Origin: Symsagittifera roscoffensis | Taxonomy: Eukaryota > Xenacoelomorpha > Acoela > Convolutidae | Assembly (NCBI RefSeq): GCF_963678635.1 | Contig: NC_087062.1 | Location: 80,762,751 to 80,826,750 of the forward strand | Direction of reading: 5' to 3' | Length of the DNA stretch: 64,000 nucleotides | Shown here: one piece after another, positions 30,903 through 42,900 of the stretch | How positions within the stretch are numbered: position 1 is the stretch's first letter | Layout of the letters: the number at the start of each line of letters is the position of its first letter | Translations under genes and position numbers: made by a program | The notes under the pieces: model-generated | The model's database searches: none | What the model was told of the DNA's origin: nothing | What the model saw: the letters and a program-made list of their open reading frames with translations, nothing else

Positions 30903-32348
30903 GAAGTGATAAGAAAAGAATTAAGATACAACAAAAACGAGTATCTGGATAGTTATTTTAACCTGGCCAAGGCAACAGAAGAGAGACTCAAGGAGATGTC
31001 AGATAATGTAGAAACCACCAATGAAGAACGAGATAAGAACATCAAAAAAGATTTGCAACAGTTAAAGAACCGATATGATGATGTCAACAGCCAATTAGGT
31101 AGCCTGGAAAAGAGAATGGACACAATGAGCAAAAATCAGGCCGAGAGTTCGTGTGCAATACAGGCGAAATTGGATGCAATCTTGAGTAATTCTACCTCAC
31201 AAGAAAGACCGGCAGCGGATCGCACGCAAGGCACCAGAGTTGACTTTGTGGAACCACAAAGGAACAAACGGCAATCGACACCGTTGCCCTTAACCCGGGA
31301 TACGGTGAGCATAGCACCAACAGCTGCTAAAACAATCATGAAGAATGGAATGTCAAGTACAACGACTGGTCCGGGGGACTCAACAGCTAACAGCAACGCA
31401 GGTCCGGATGCTAGGACATGGGCAAACACTTGGGAGATGATGAACAGGACTCTAGAGGCCTTCGCCACGAGGAACACTAACTCGAGCGACAGGAGAGATG
31501 GGAAATCAAGAAAAACATTCAAGAAGCCAAAAGAATTCAAAGACGACTCAGATGGATGCATTGACACGTGGGTGGAAGTGATGAGATTACATCTAGAGCA
31601 AGACAACTTGAACGATGAAAGACAAGCATGCACAGCCATACTCAGCAATTTAGAAGGCACAGCATTAAAATGCGTGGTTGCGAAGAAAGAAGAAGAACGC
31701 GATACCGCGGACAAGATCTTCGAGATATTGCTGAATCGATTCGGGTCAGGCATGAAGGGTCACCAAGCGATGATGCGATTTGAAAAGAGAAGGCAGAGGG
31801 ACGACGAGTCAATAGATCGGTTCCTAGATGATCTCGAGAGCTTGAGAAGAAGGAGTGACCCAGAGGAGTCGACAAACAGAAGAAACTTTAGCATTGCCTC
31901 GAATTTCATTGATGGGGTAAAAAGTGACGACTTAAGGACAATGTTAGCAACATACTACACATTGTCGAAAGACAGCGCACCAACCCCAGAAGAAATGAGA
32001 CAGAAATCAAGGGAATACATGCTGATGAAACCCAAGAAATACTGGTATTCAGAAAACAGGAACACGCAAGGGGGAAGTCAACCGCAGAGGTCGTCATGGT
32101 ACAAACCTAGAGATGACATGGACAAGCGCAGATCATGCGCGAACTGCGGGTCGGCGGATCACCACGTGGCTGACTGCACAACATACAAACAAGGCATGAA
32201 GAGTCTAGGATATGCACTAGATGAGGAGGACATGAGCCAGATGGAGGAACACGAGTACTATAGTGGCTTAATCATCAAGATAGGCGCAAGATGCTTCTTC
32301 TGTAACCAGGAGGGGCACTTCCGAATGGATTGTCCCTTGTTCTGGTAA
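30903..32348 (+). CDS. gag: gag: capsid/nucleocapsid protein, copy B
   Basis: Same structure as in copy A, including both CCHC knuckles and the bounding TGA and TAA stops. One amino-acid difference is visible: SKDSAP here versus SKDRAP in copy A (near 31973). The conserved knuckle spacing and lack of other damage support recent activity. Confidence 0.88.
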   Translation, partial: EVIRKELRYNKNEYLDSYFNLAKATEERLKEMSDNVETTNEERDKNIKKDLQQLKNRYDDVNSQLGSLEKRMDTMSKNQAESSCAIQAKLDAILSNSTSQERPAADRTQGTRVDFVEPQRNKRQSTPLPLTRDTVSIAPTAAKTIMKNGMSSTTTGPGDSTANSNAGPDARTWANTWEMMNRTLEAFATRNTNSSDRRDGKSRKTFKKPKEFKDDSDGCIDTWVEVMRLHLEQDNLNDERQACTAILSNLEGTALKCVVAKKEEERDTADKIFEILLNRFGSGMKGHQAMMRFEKRRQRDDESIDRFLDDLESLRRRSDPEESTNRRNFSIASNFIDGVKSDDLRTMLATYYTLSKDSAPTPEEMRQKSREYMLMKPKKYWYSENRNTQGGSQPQRSSWYKPRDDMDKRRSCANCGSADHHVADCTTYKQGMKSLGYALDEEDMSQMEEHEYYSGLIIKIGARCFFCNQEGHFRMDCPLFW

Positions 32349-35300
32349 GCGGTCAAGGACCAGAGTCACCCTAAACATAAGTTGGCATTAGCGGCGGTGC
32401 AGAATCAGCGGAACAGGCAAAACGAATTTGAATCGAGGAACTTAGGAGCACCAAGCACGGAATTGCCGACGAAGACAGTGAAAGCTGTATCACATGTTAA
32501 TGATGCCATAGAATCCGCGGCAGGGAACTCTCTAGAGATAAATTATGAGAAAGCGGCGACGGAAGCTATTGCCAAAGTGAAACAGGATCTGGCTGCGAAA
32601 GAAATAGAGCAACGACTAAAGCTGGAGATAGAAAGACAGAATTTTAACGAAGCATTAACCGGATCGAAACAAATACCAGAGGCTATACCAGGCTCAACAA
32701 AGACCGGGAATTGCAATACTGTGAAAATGGTGACAGGTAAACCTTTTGGCATATCGAAAATCGGGGCAAGGATAATGTCGATAATCACAGTGGGCGGCCA
32801 CGAGGTAACCAGAAACTTGAGCGAGCCGAGCGACCAGACGATAATGCACATTGACGTGTATGCAGACTATTTGAGTGGTATAAGCCCACAAACGACTTCT
32901 AGAGCACTGAGAGCACTACTCATGAGAGGGGGCAGCAAGTCGGTACGTGTTGATAGCAGATATACTGAAGCTTACGGTCCACACGAGGTGATGCTAAATA
33001 TAGATGGGATTAACATCTATACCAAGACGATGATAACATGTGACGAAGACCTAATTGGACAAATCTACGTAGGGAAAGAAGAATTGAAAGTGAGATCGAT
33101 TGGACACTGCGCCATGCTTGAGGAAGATGCAATGCACATCGGGACGGAGGCAGATGTGACAGGGCACGTGCTGGATATAAGTGGCAAAAAGACTCAGTTG
33201 CGTGGGTTGCTTGACACGGGAGCAGTCTTGAGCGTTATACCAATCGAAACTTGGGAGAAGATGGGCTTTGACAAAGGTGACTTGATAGACTCGAGAATAC
33301 GGCTGTCAGCTGCAAACAATGGGGCCCTACGGGTGCTGGGCAGGACGCCGATAATAGCCCTCAATTTGGGGGAACGTAACCTGTGGATGAGCCTTATCGT
33401 GGTAGAAAACCTAGATGAATCTGACCAATTCATTTTGGGCAGAGACTTCATCAGGAATTTCGACGTAACGATTGATTTAAATAACGCAATGTTCAGGATA
33501 CGGAACCCGGATAGGAGGTACGCAATCAAACCGGTAAATTTAATAATGGCAAATGAAAACAAAGCACCGGTATTCTTGAGTAGGAGGGTGAGGCTAAAAG
33601 CTAATGAAGCGGCAATCGTAAGTTTGAGGATGAAAAATTACAATGAACTAAGTGACAACAAGCAAGTGTGCATAGTTCCGAATCCTAATAGTCAAAGTGC
33701 TGCTGTTTTAGGAAGATCATTTTCGATAACGAAGAGCGGCCTCTGCGTCAGTGTCTTGTTGAATACGTTTGATATACCGATCACGATACACAGAGGGAGG
33801 AAACTGGGATATGCTTTACCGGTTAAAACTCGATATGAAACAATTGAGAATTCAAAGCAAAATGAAGTTGTTGATTGTCCCAATCACAGGGACAAAATTT
33901 GTATCTTGAGACGATTGCAGAAAATAAAAGATTCTTCAGGTCTTATTAAATCACTTAAGTCAGAAACGGATGATGGTCTTTCGAGCTGTTCGAACTTTCC
34001 AGAGCGACCCACACTAGATGAAAAGCAAAATGAAAAACCGGTCCTGCCGGAGATTGAACATTTGAGGGGCAAACTGAAAGATGAACAGCTCGAAGCCATC
34101 AAGGACGTACTAGAGCGGAACGAGGAAGTTTTTTCGAGGCATAAGGCGGATATCGGGTGTTGTAATTTCAATGAGCATGAAATAGAACTTGAGGAAAACG
34201 CGGTACCACACAGGGAGGGGGCGAGGCGCATGACCCCACACAAATCGGACGCGTGTAGAAAAGAGATCGAGACGTTACTAGAGTATGACATGATAGAACC
34301 ATCCAAGTCACCGTGGGCGTGTGGAGTAGTGATGGCCAAAAAGAAAGGCGACCAGTTGAGGTTTTGTTGTGACTTTCGATACCTGAACTCCGTCACGGTG
34401 AAGGATGCCTATCCCATACCTAGGATTGATGATAGCCTCTCGAAGTTAGGTGATGCAAAATTTTTTACGACTCTTGATTTAGGCTCGGCCTTTTGGCAAG
34501 TACCACTAAGGAAGCAGGACAGGGACAAGACAGGGTTTGCCTGCGAGTTGGGTCTGCTTCAATGGAAACGGATGCCGTTTGGACTTTGCAATGCCACAGC
34601 CACGTTTCAGCGGTTAATGGCACACGCGCTGATAGGCGTAACGAAGAAGTATGGCAACCTGGTAATGTGCTATGTGGATGACGTGGTAATAGCGACGCCA
34701 ACACTGGAAGACAACATTGAGAGACTAGACGAAGTGTTTGCATGCATGAAGAGGTCGGGGCTAAAGTGTAAACCATCAAAGTGCGAGATACTCAAGGACT
34801 CAATAAAATACTTGGGCAGGAGGGTAGACAAGCACGGCATCAGACCTGATACGGACGCCGTGGAAGCAGTCCTGACCTGGAAATCACCGAAGACAGAGCA
34901 CCAGTTGATGAGCTTCCTGGGTTTCGCTAACTATTATAGAGAGTTCATCAAAGGCTATGCAGACAAGGTATACCCGATGCAACAATTAATGAGACACAAG
35001 GGCAAGAAGTTCACGTGGAACAACGCAGCAGAAGAGTCATTCCAGAGGATAAAGAAAGAGCTATGTGAGGCACCAGTACTGGGTATGCCGACTGAGAAAG
35101 GGATGTACGTGCTGGACACGGATGCGTCGGTAGTCGCGATTTCTGGGATTCTTCACCAAGAACAAGAATGGAACGGGAAGACAGTCTTGAGACCAATAGC
35201 GTACGGGAGCAAAGTCCTGAGTGACACGGAAATGAAGTACGGAGCACCGAAAGCTGAGATGTTCTCGGTGGTTACCTTTGTCGAGAAATACAGGGCATAC

Positions 35301-38300
35301 CTGGGCAGTGAGCCATTCAAGTTGCGAGTCGACAACAGAGCACTGAGCTGGCTGAAAACGTACTCAATGGACCAAAGTTACATTGGGAGGTGGATAGTTC
35401 GCCTGGACGGATACAACATGATAATTGAGCATAGAACGCGAGATAAACATCAGAATGCCGACAGCTTGAGTAAGAAGACGGAGTTCTATGAGAGACAAGA
35501 GCAAAGAGAAGCAGACAGACCTGAAATCAAAGATGGCTTCTCATTCATGGACAAGGAAACGTACGACAGTCTTCCACTCACGAGATGGCTGGACAAGTCA
35601 GGCAAACCGATAGAAGATCATCCTGAATTGCCTAAAGAGCCTCCAGAGAAGACCATCTTGAGGAAGAGCAAGAGGATTCCGATTGAGATTATACTCAAGT
35701 CGAAGATCGTGAAGGAGACGCTCAAGGCAAAAGGCTATGATATTAACCAGGTGGAAGCAGGAACTGCACAGATAGATGATGACTTAATGAGATTGCTCGA
35801 GAAACTATCAGATGATAAGCCCGTGATCCAGGAGAAGGGTCAAGAGAAACCGGAATTCACTATACTTCGGAGAAAAGAGACAGTGAACGATACTGACTCA
35901 TCAAGAGGAAGCGTCACTGACAGCAAAGATGTCGTGCGGTCACTAGTTGACAAAATCCCCGAAGACATTCTGGAGCAGACCAAGGTTAGGAAAAAGAAAG
36001 TGACGTTCAAGGAAGATACTGAACACCTGGGACTAGGTCAAGAGTCCGGGGAGTGTTCCAGGTTCACGGAAGAAGGAACCGGAGAAGGAAAATTGTCCGG
36101 GGAGCGTGAAGGATGGGATGAAGACTCGGATGAGAGCAGCGAAAACCAAGACAGTCTGTGCATGATACTGGCGGAAGAGAAGACAAGGCACCACGACAGG
36201 GAGTTACAGACGGATCCATCTTCAGGAACATACAACATGGACATACAGGAGATGCGAGGTGGTGAGGAACTTGAGAAAATGGCGGTCGCAAGGAAACCAT
36301 TCAGGGAACTATCATGCAACTCAAACATCAGAACGAATCTGGTGCCAGAAGATGATATGAAAATCGTGAAAAGGATGATATGCGTGAAACTGAGTGATGA
36401 CATCCACAACCCTGGGGAGATGAATGGACAAATCATGGCGCTAAAGGAGCATGTCAAGGCGAGATATAGGCTGTCAGACCTAATAAGAGCCCAGAAGAAT
36501 GACAAAATGACAAGTAACCTCTCCAAATGGATCCAGTCGGGGGTCAAGGAGAAGGGGGAACTTGAGGAAGACAGCTACAAGATCTTGAGCCAGTTCTACA
36601 AAGAAAAGAAAGACTTGCTTTATCACACAGCTGAGGGGGTGGTAGCGTGCAAGAGGAGAGATGAAGAAAAGATATTACACAAACACAATCTCATCATACT
36701 ACCACAGTTGTACCAGACGGAGGTGCTTTTCAGATCACACGACCAGATGGGCCACCAGGGGATAGACAAAGTACAACAAAGGATACTTCACAGGTTTGAT
36801 TGGCCAGGAATGAGAAAAGCTTGCGAGAGATGGGTGAATGCCTGCCTGGCATGTCTCCAGGTAAAAGACCCAAGGAAGATGAAGTTTCCACTCAAGTCCG
36901 TTGAGAGCTCGGAGTTCAATGAAGTGGTGCAGATAGACCATCAAAAAATCTGCATGACAGAGTCGGGATACAACCAGATACTGGTTATAATAGATCACTT
37001 CACAAAGTTGGCGGAAGCGGTTCCGTGCCAGACAGCCTCGGCCGAAGAGACATGTGATCATCTGATAACGCATTGGATATCGCAGTATGGTTGTCCAATG
37101 ACTTTCCAGTCGGACAACGGCAAAGCTTTTGTGGGGGACTTGACAAAAGAATTGATGAAGAGATCGCACATTGCTCAAGCACACTCGACGACCTATCATC
37201 CGCAGACCAATGGGTTGGTAGAGAGACAAAACAGGACACTGGTCAACATGTTAAGGGTGTACTGCTCAAGATACATGACGGACTGGGACAAATACCTGCC
37301 ACAGGTAGTAGGAGCCTACAACAGTACACAGCACTCAACTACGGGCATCAGTCCTTTCATGATGTTGACGGGCAGGGAGAGAGCAATGCCCCTGACATTC
37401 TTTTACCCGGAATACGAAGGGAAAAGGACGTCGCCTCAGGCATACGTGAAAGAAGCGATCAAAAGACAACAGGAGTTGAACGAGCTATGCAGGAGGAACA
37501 CGGCGCAAGCGCAAATGAGGCAATGCAGGAAATACGACGAAAAAATATTAAGAGCAAAGCCGTATGAAGTGGGCCAATATGTGTGGGTCTTCCAAAATGT
37601 AATACCACCCAAGGGAACAAAGAAACTACTCAAGAAGTGGAGGGGACCATTCATGATAACGGAGGTTCATCAACAAGGACGGTTCTATCGCTTGAATACT
37701 GGGCGAGCGGCACATTATGAAAATCTGAAGCCTCACGTCCCGTCCCCAGAGGATTGGTGCATACCGAGGGACATGGAGGGTCTTGAGTACCTGGTGGTAG
37801 AGCCAGCGTGTGAAGTGAATGAGAAAGGCACTAGAGAGAAAAATGATGGTAATGAGAACTTGAGTTTGGACGACAATGAAAAGATAGGAGTGGAGTCTGA
37901 TGCAGGATCATTTGTAGAAGAAGACTGGAACGACCCGGAGCAAGACGAGGTGCCGAAATGGATGGAACCGGATCGAACAACACCACCGGAAACCAGGACT
38001 GGCAATCCTAAACGCACAGGCATGAGGTACAACAGGTACGGGGATGACTTCTTGATCGATAAGATACAGCCAGACAAATTGGGCGAGGAATTACTGAAGG
38101 CAGGCGAACTGGAAGCCGGAGAGGAATGGCAGGTCATTGATGATGGTGGTCATTATCCGCAGGATGATTACTCGATGCCAGAAGTAGAAACGGATCTCGA
38201 ACAGAGTGAGATAGAGAGGAGGGAGAACACGAACTTGAGGATTCTAGAGTGGATGCGTGATGTCAAAGACGAGAGCCGCGAAGGACAAAGCATTCAGCAA

Positions 38301-39050
38301 GTCGATGTATCAGCAGCAAATTACATGAAGACAGAAGACCCTCTTTTCGGATGGACGGCAACGGACAGGCCACTACGCGTTCCTCAGGACAATTCAAACT
38401 CGACAACATCGACGGGGACGTCGATAAATATTTTTGTCCGGGGAGTGGGGGTAGGACTTACCCACATCGAAAATTTAATGATAAAGAAGCTCAAGGAAGT
38501 GAGAGAAACGAGTGAATTGGAACTGGAGGAAGAAGAGCCAGAGCCTACTATAGGTCGGAATTTCAAAACGAAATTCGAAATACCCAATGAATACTCGGAG
38601 AACATCATGATAACAGATAGCGACTTCATCCTGTCAAACAGGACCAGCGCAATCTGCATCACGGCGGACATGAGTTTCAAATCAAGATTGGAAGCTGACT
38701 TCAAAAGAGAGTACCAGAATGTAGAGTTTCTGTTCAGACAGAGACCAGGACTGGGAGAGATGGCAGCGCTTCCACCGTCAGTGGCACAAGTCCCGGGCAA
38801 ATATTTGTGCTTCCTAGTAACGAGGGTCAATGACAGGAACACAATTGATCCCGAACACGTGATACTGGCACTAACAAGATTACGAGACTTCATGATTGAA
38901 AGAGGGATAACAGAGGTCTCAATGCCGGTGTATGACCCAAACAGGGGCAAACTGAGCCCGAGGGAATTGTACGCTATCCTACATGTGGTCTTTGCAGAAA
39001 CTGAGATAATGGTGTATCTCCATAAGAAGTATTACTTGAGCATCGCCTGA
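32349..39050 (+). CDS. pol: pol: protease-RT-RNase H-integrase polyprotein with extra C-terminal domain, copy B
   Basis: This is the intact version: 2222 codons from the TTG at 32382 and open back to the gag TAA (32346-32348). Domains are as in copy A through integrase, then a GPY/F module (about 1750-1790: KKWRGPF, YRLNT, HYENLKPH), an acidic linker, and a final globular piece (about 2085-2222). That last piece has the order of a POA1/TARG1-like macro domain: an ADMSFKSRLEADFK start, GEMAALPP, KYLCFLVTR, LTRLRDFMIERGITEVSMPVYDP and an AILHVVF helix. The usual glycine-rich ligand loop after the MP strand is replaced by DPNRGKL, so binding activity is doubtful. It catalyses processing, reverse transcription and integration. 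Confidence 0.9.
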   Translation, partial: AVKDQSHPKHKLALAAVQNQRNRQNEFESRNLGAPSTELPTKTVKAVSHVNDAIESAAGNSLEINYEKAATEAIAKVKQDLAAKEIEQRLKLEIERQNFNEALTGSKQIPEAIPGSTKTGNCNTVKMVTGKPFGISKIGARIMSIITVGGHEVTRNLSEPSDQTIMHIDVYADYLSGISPQTTSRALRALLMRGGSKSVRVDSRYTEAYGPHEVMLNIDGINIYTKTMITCDEDLIGQIYVGKEELKVRSIGHCAMLEEDAMHIGTEADVTGHVLDISGKKTQLRGLLDTGAVLSVIPIETWEKMGFDKGDLIDSRIRLSAANNGALRVLGRTPIIALNLGERNLWMSLIVVENLDESDQFILGRDFIRNFDVTIDLNNAMFRIRNPDRRYAIKPVNLIMANENKAPVFLSRRVRLKANEAAIVSLRMKNYNELSDNKQVCIVPNPNSQSAAVLGRSFSITKSGLCVSVLLNTFDIPITIHRGRKLGYALPVKTRYETIENSKQNEVVDCPNHRDKICILRRLQKIKDSSGLIKSLKSETDDGLSSCSNFPERPTLDEKQNEKPVLPEIEHLRGKLKDEQLEAIKDVLERNEEVFSRHKADIGCCNFNEHEIELEENAVPHREGARRMTPHKSDACRKEIETLLEYDMIEPSKSPWACGVVMAKKKGDQLRFCCDFRYLNSVTVKDAYPIPRIDDSLSKLGDAKFFTTLDLGSAFWQVPLRKQDRDKTGFACELGLLQWKRMPFGLCNATATFQRLMAHALIGVTKKYGNLVMCYVDDVVIATPTLEDNIERLDEVFACMKRSGLKCKPSKCEILKDSIKYLGRRVDKHGIRPDTDAVEAVLTWKSPKTEHQLMSFLGFANYYREFIKGYADKVYPMQQLMRHKGKKFTWNNAAEESFQRIKKELCEAPVLGMPTEKGMYVLDTDASVVAISGILHQEQEWNGKTVLRPIAYGSKVLSDTEMKYGAPKAEMFSVVTFVEKYRAYLGSEPFKLRVDNRALSWLKTYSMDQSYIGRWIVRLDGYNMIIEHRTRDKHQNADSLSKKTEFYERQEQREADRPEIKDGFSFMDKETYDSLPLTRWLDKSGKPIEDHPELPKEPPEKTILRKSKRIPIEIILKSKIVKETLKAKGYDINQVEAGTAQIDDDLMRLLEKLSDDKPVIQEKGQEKPEFTILRRKETVNDTDSSRGSVTDSKDVVRSLVDKIPEDILEQTKVRKKKVTFKEDTEHLGLGQESGECSRFTEEGTGEGKLSGEREGWDEDSDESSENQDSLCMILAEEKTRHHDRELQTDPSSGTYNMDIQEMRGGEELEKMAVARKPFRELSCNSNIRTNLVPEDDMKIVKRMICVKLSDDIHNPGEMNGQIMALKEHVKARYRLSDLIRAQKNDKMTSNLSKWIQSGVKEKGELEEDSYKILSQFYKEKKDLLYHTAEGVVACKRRDEEKILHKHNLIILPQLYQTEVLFRSHDQMGHQGIDKVQQRILHRFDWPGMRKACERWVNACLACLQVKDPRKMKFPLKSVESSEFNEVVQIDHQKICMTESGYNQILVIIDHFTKLAEAVPCQTASAEETCDHLITHWISQYGCPMTFQSDNGKAFVGDLTKELMKRSHIAQAHSTTYHPQTNGLVERQNRTLVNMLRVYCSRYMTDWDKYLPQVVGAYNSTQHSTTGISPFMMLTGRERAMPLTFFYPEYEGKRTSPQAYVKEAIKRQQELNELCRRNTAQAQMRQCRKYDEKILRAKPYEVGQYVWVFQNVIPPKGTKKLLKKWRGPFMITEVHQQGRFYRLNTGRAAHYENLKPHVPSPEDWCIPRDMEGLEYLVVEPACEVNEKGTREKNDGNENLSLDDNEKIGVESDAGSFVEEDWNDPEQDEVPKWMEPDRTTPPETRTGNPKRTGMRYNRYGDDFLIDKIQPDKLGEELLKAGELEAGEEWQVIDDGGHYPQDDYSMPEVETDLEQSEIERRENTNLRILEWMRDVKDESREGQSIQQVDVSAANYMKTEDPLFGWTATDRPLRVPQDNSNSTTSTGTSINIFVRGVGVGLTHIENLMIKKLKEVRETSELELEEEEPEPTIGRNFKTKFEIPNEYSENIMITDSDFILSNRTSAICITADMSFKSRLEADFKREYQNVEFLFRQRPGLGEMAALPPSVAQVPGKYLCFLVTRVNDRNTIDPEHVILALTRLRDFMIERGITEVSMPVYDPNRGKLSPRELYAILHVVFAETEIMVYLHKKYYLSIA

Positions 39051-39569
39051 GTCGGGTACATGGGGGTATTGAGTCGGGTGTGAGGGAGGAGTCTTGAGTT
39101 AGGTACTGGGGTGCGGCGCAGGTAAAGGGATCTTAAGATATGATTGGCATGACAATTAAATTTTAAAACGAGTTAACGGTGCTAAAACATAAAATGAATC
39201 TGCATGCTTTTAAGGGAATTCCAATTGAATTGTTTTAAGTGATATGAAAATGATAAGATTTTAACCATACTGGTAAAAGGGGGGTCTCTAGGTTAGGAAC
39301 ATGACATGTCAAGTTTCAATATGCTTTCTGTTTTCAGATCAAGTTTGAAAAACAAAGTTGAAAATCCAACTATACTCAAGCGAGAAACAGAGAGAGAAAC
39401 CTTGATTGAACTCGCGATAATCGGCACTTACAGCAAGTATTTGCAAGGGAACATTTCGAGAGAATTCTTGAGTTGGGTAATACTTGAGTCGGTAAGGTAA
39501 TTCTTGAGCTGGTAAGGTAATTCTTGAGCTGGTTAACACATACCTGTATACATCCCGAAGTCACGAAGA
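39051..39569 (+). promoter_or_regulatory. pol-ORF4 spacer with a splice-acceptor-like site, copy B
   Basis: Same spacer as in copy A: the TTTTCAG acceptor ends at 39337, and the 20-bp repeats lie at 39491-39530. No base change is visible around the acceptor. Confidence 0.55.
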
Positions 39570-39914
39570 ATGGCAGACCGATTATGGAAATCCGTGCCCG
39601 CGGCCCTGAAGGAGCCCACTCTTGATGAGCTGTTCAGACGCCTGAGGGACTTGGACTACACCCAAATAGACGAGAGAATGGCGGTGATGCTGAATGCCAT
39701 CCTCCAGTTGGAGGACCAGGGTGAGTGCAGGGAGTCTGCAACGGAGGCTGTCTTGATGATCGGCTACACCACCGAGGGAATATCGAACCAAGAACAGACC
39801 AGATGGTTGTCTTGGAATGTGGATGGAGGAGTAAGGGGTTTTGACTTGGCAAGGAATCCTGGCCTGAATAACAATACCGAATATGGCGCAGGGGGAATTC
39901 CCACTACCGACTAG
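39570..39914 (+). CDS. ORF4: small unknown protein, copy B
   Basis: The protein is the same as that of the 17549 ORF, residue for residue as far as I can see, with the same 32-base overlap with ORF5. Confidence 0.6.
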   Translation: MADRLWKSVPAALKEPTLDELFRRLRDLDYTQIDERMAVMLNAILQLEDQGECRESATEAVLMIGYTTEGISNQEQTRWLSWNVDGGVRGFDLARNPGLNNNTEYGAGGIPTTD

Positions 39915-42900
39915 GCCAACAGTAAGATCCACAAGCCAGAGCTCGAGTAGGGTGCCATCGATGTCACGAACGCAACAGACGACCGAGGCGTATCCGGATC
40001 TAGGTGTTCTAAAGAAAGAGCTCGAGAAGACGCAGAAGGAAAGGAATAAGGCGAACCTCGATCGGGATCAGGCAAAGCTGGATCGGGAGAAGGTTCAGCT
40101 GGAAAGGGACCAGGCGGTCAACGAGCGAGACCAGACTCTGAGGTTGCTTGAGATGCAAAAAGCTGAACATCAACAGGAGTTAAGGGTGCGGGAGAACGCC
40201 GCAAATCGTGATCAACTGAGGTCGGAATTGGACAGAATAGAACAACGACAACGCGAGCTTGATGCACAGAAGGGAGCCAGGCCGAAGGAGCGAGTGGTCA
40301 CCAGCTCGAGGCCAGAGTCACGTATGGAGGTGGATGAAGCCCCCAGAGCAAGAGCACGGTTCAACCTTGACCGCGAGGCCCGAGAACACATGAGTGAAGG
40401 GTTGGAAGTCTGGATACCGAATGACGCAACGTCTTCCTTGCGTAGCCTAGAGACGCAACCCATACGCCCACTGATGGATGTGGAGCTGCCGGGATATACC
40501 CCAACCTCGACCTCGAGTGACAGTCAGGTGAGCGGCGGCTCATCGCGTCTGAAAGGACTGGGCGAGAGATTGCGACAAAAGAGTCGTGAGAGTTCGGCAA
40601 GACCGGAGCTTCCCCCGACGTGGAGGGAACAGCCGGTTAGGAGTGTCGTGATCTCGAGTTATAAGAAGAATACAGAGGGGAGGTACCACAGGCACAATCG
40701 GCTGGACTGGAGTGCGGAGCAGAAAGCTAGGAGAGACTGCTTTCATGATGCGGCCTGGGTGCAGTACTTGGCGCCACCCCGGGTACCAGAAGGTGCGGTT
40801 CACCTAATCGTAGGGGACAGCCTGGTGCGGGTGTTGACCCGGATCCGATCGCACTGGCAGACGGGAATCTTGAGTTTCGCTGGAGCTGCCACGCCACAGA
40901 TGTTGGCAACGCTTGACATGCTGGGGATGACCAAAGTATACACGGTGACCCTGATGGTCGGGACCAACGATGTATCAAGGGGTGAAGCGAGGAAAATAAC
41001 AAGGCTGCACGATAAGGTGAGCTGCCTTCTTGAGGAACTGAGGATTCAGATGGACCCCATCCTGTTGACGATATGTACTGTCCCCTACAACATGATGTTT
41101 GATCAGCACGCCTTGGAGATGAACGAGAAGGTGCGGAACCTAAACAAGGTGATAAGAGACATCCACCGGAAGAGTGTGCTCCCTGTCAGACTGTTGGACG
41201 TGGCAGAGCGCATGGAGAAAGAGGGATTCCCTGAAGACACCTCCAGTGATGGAATCCATTTTGATAGACCAAGGGGAGCAGAGTGGCTAAACGACGTCTT
41301 CCAAGAACACATAAACGCGCTAGAGGCGGATCTGCTAGAGACCGCCCAATTCACATTAGGACCACCTCCGAACCCACCATTCCTTGCCTCAAGGGCCTTG
41401 TCTGGTCGCTTGGGACCGAGAGTTGACACTAGAGACAGTTCAAGGAGCAGCCAGACCAGATTGCAGAGTGCCACGCCAATGGAGTCTGAGGAGGTGACGT
41501 CATCAACACCTCCAAGCTCGGCGATATCCTCAGTGGTAGTGGCGGAGAGCAAACGGGAAAAGAAGTCTATGGAGACCGCTCGCTTGAGATATCCTGAGAA
41601 GGTGAAAGAACTGGATCTAGAGAGTTTGGAATGCAGGCGAGAATTGGCGGAAACCCTGGGGATCGAACGAGTGTCACACGAGGATTTGAATAGGCATCAT
41701 TGCGTGGACTGGTTGAAAGGTCATGAGGCGCACTTCTCGAGAGCGAAGTTGATGGAGACCACAGACCTGACTGGAATTCCCACAAAAGCGATCATGGGAC
41801 CCATTAACTACAGACCTCTCAAGCTGCTGGGGAGTCCTGGACTTATAGCAGAACCTCCCAAGCACCGAACTAGCATCGCCAGGATCAGGTTGGCAACCCC
41901 GGCACAGTTAAAGGTGGTAGATAAGCTACTCAATCCGGGAGAAACGGGATTGCCAGATGCCGCTTACGAAGGCTCGAAATTGGCGGAAGATCCCAGGTAC
42001 GGGAAGCCCTGTGGGAGTACCCAGCTGGCCAAAACCCTGGCAGTTTATGATAGAGCAGATCCAGCTGCTGCGAGAGTAGTCATTGTGGCGGGATCAGACT
42101 TCGAAGGAACGTCTCCCAAGTTGTTCTGGCCGGAGACTTTGATATACTCTTTGCCAGGAGCTGAATTAAATCAGATGTTAACTCTGGTGGTGGCAATAAA
42201 GTCGGAGATGCCCTGTAAACCTGAGCTGCTATTGTTTGCAGGAATGAATGATCACCTGCACGCGATGGGATTTCTTGAGCAACTAAAGGGCGATGAAATT
42301 CCGACATCGAGGAAGATATGGGAAGCCATTCAAGCGTTGTTTGCGGCGATGAATGAAGTGCAAGAGAATGTTGTCTCGAGATTCGGGTCCAAGACGAAGG
42401 TGGTGTTTACCACATCCCCTGGATACGCGAATATGCCACCCGCCCTACAGTTCGTGTACGCGGTCTTGATCCTGATAGCAGAAGGGAATGAATGGCGGAT
42501 TCTAATGGCAGCTCCCAATCGGGAGTTGGAGCCATCGAACCTGAGGCTTCGCAAGTCAGAATTGGCGGCGGCATGGGCGGACATATCTCATGCACTGAGG
42601 GGCTTTTATGGACTAGCCGACATCCTGATCGTATTAGACGAGGTGCTCTTGCTAGAGATATCGAACTTTGCCAGGCAACTCAAGTTCAGCCCAGTCATCG
42701 GGGACGATCACCCGGCGATATGCAAATTAACGGCCAGCTTGTGGTTTCGGAGTATGGATGTGAAGATCACAAACTCCACCAGCAAGTCTAGAGGTCCCAG
42801 TAACGAGAGAAGAAATGTGGCCGAGACGGAAAAGCAATTAGAATCGATGAAATATCGTTTGACTCAAGAGAATGGCTGGTGGCCATTTTTGACACCCAGG

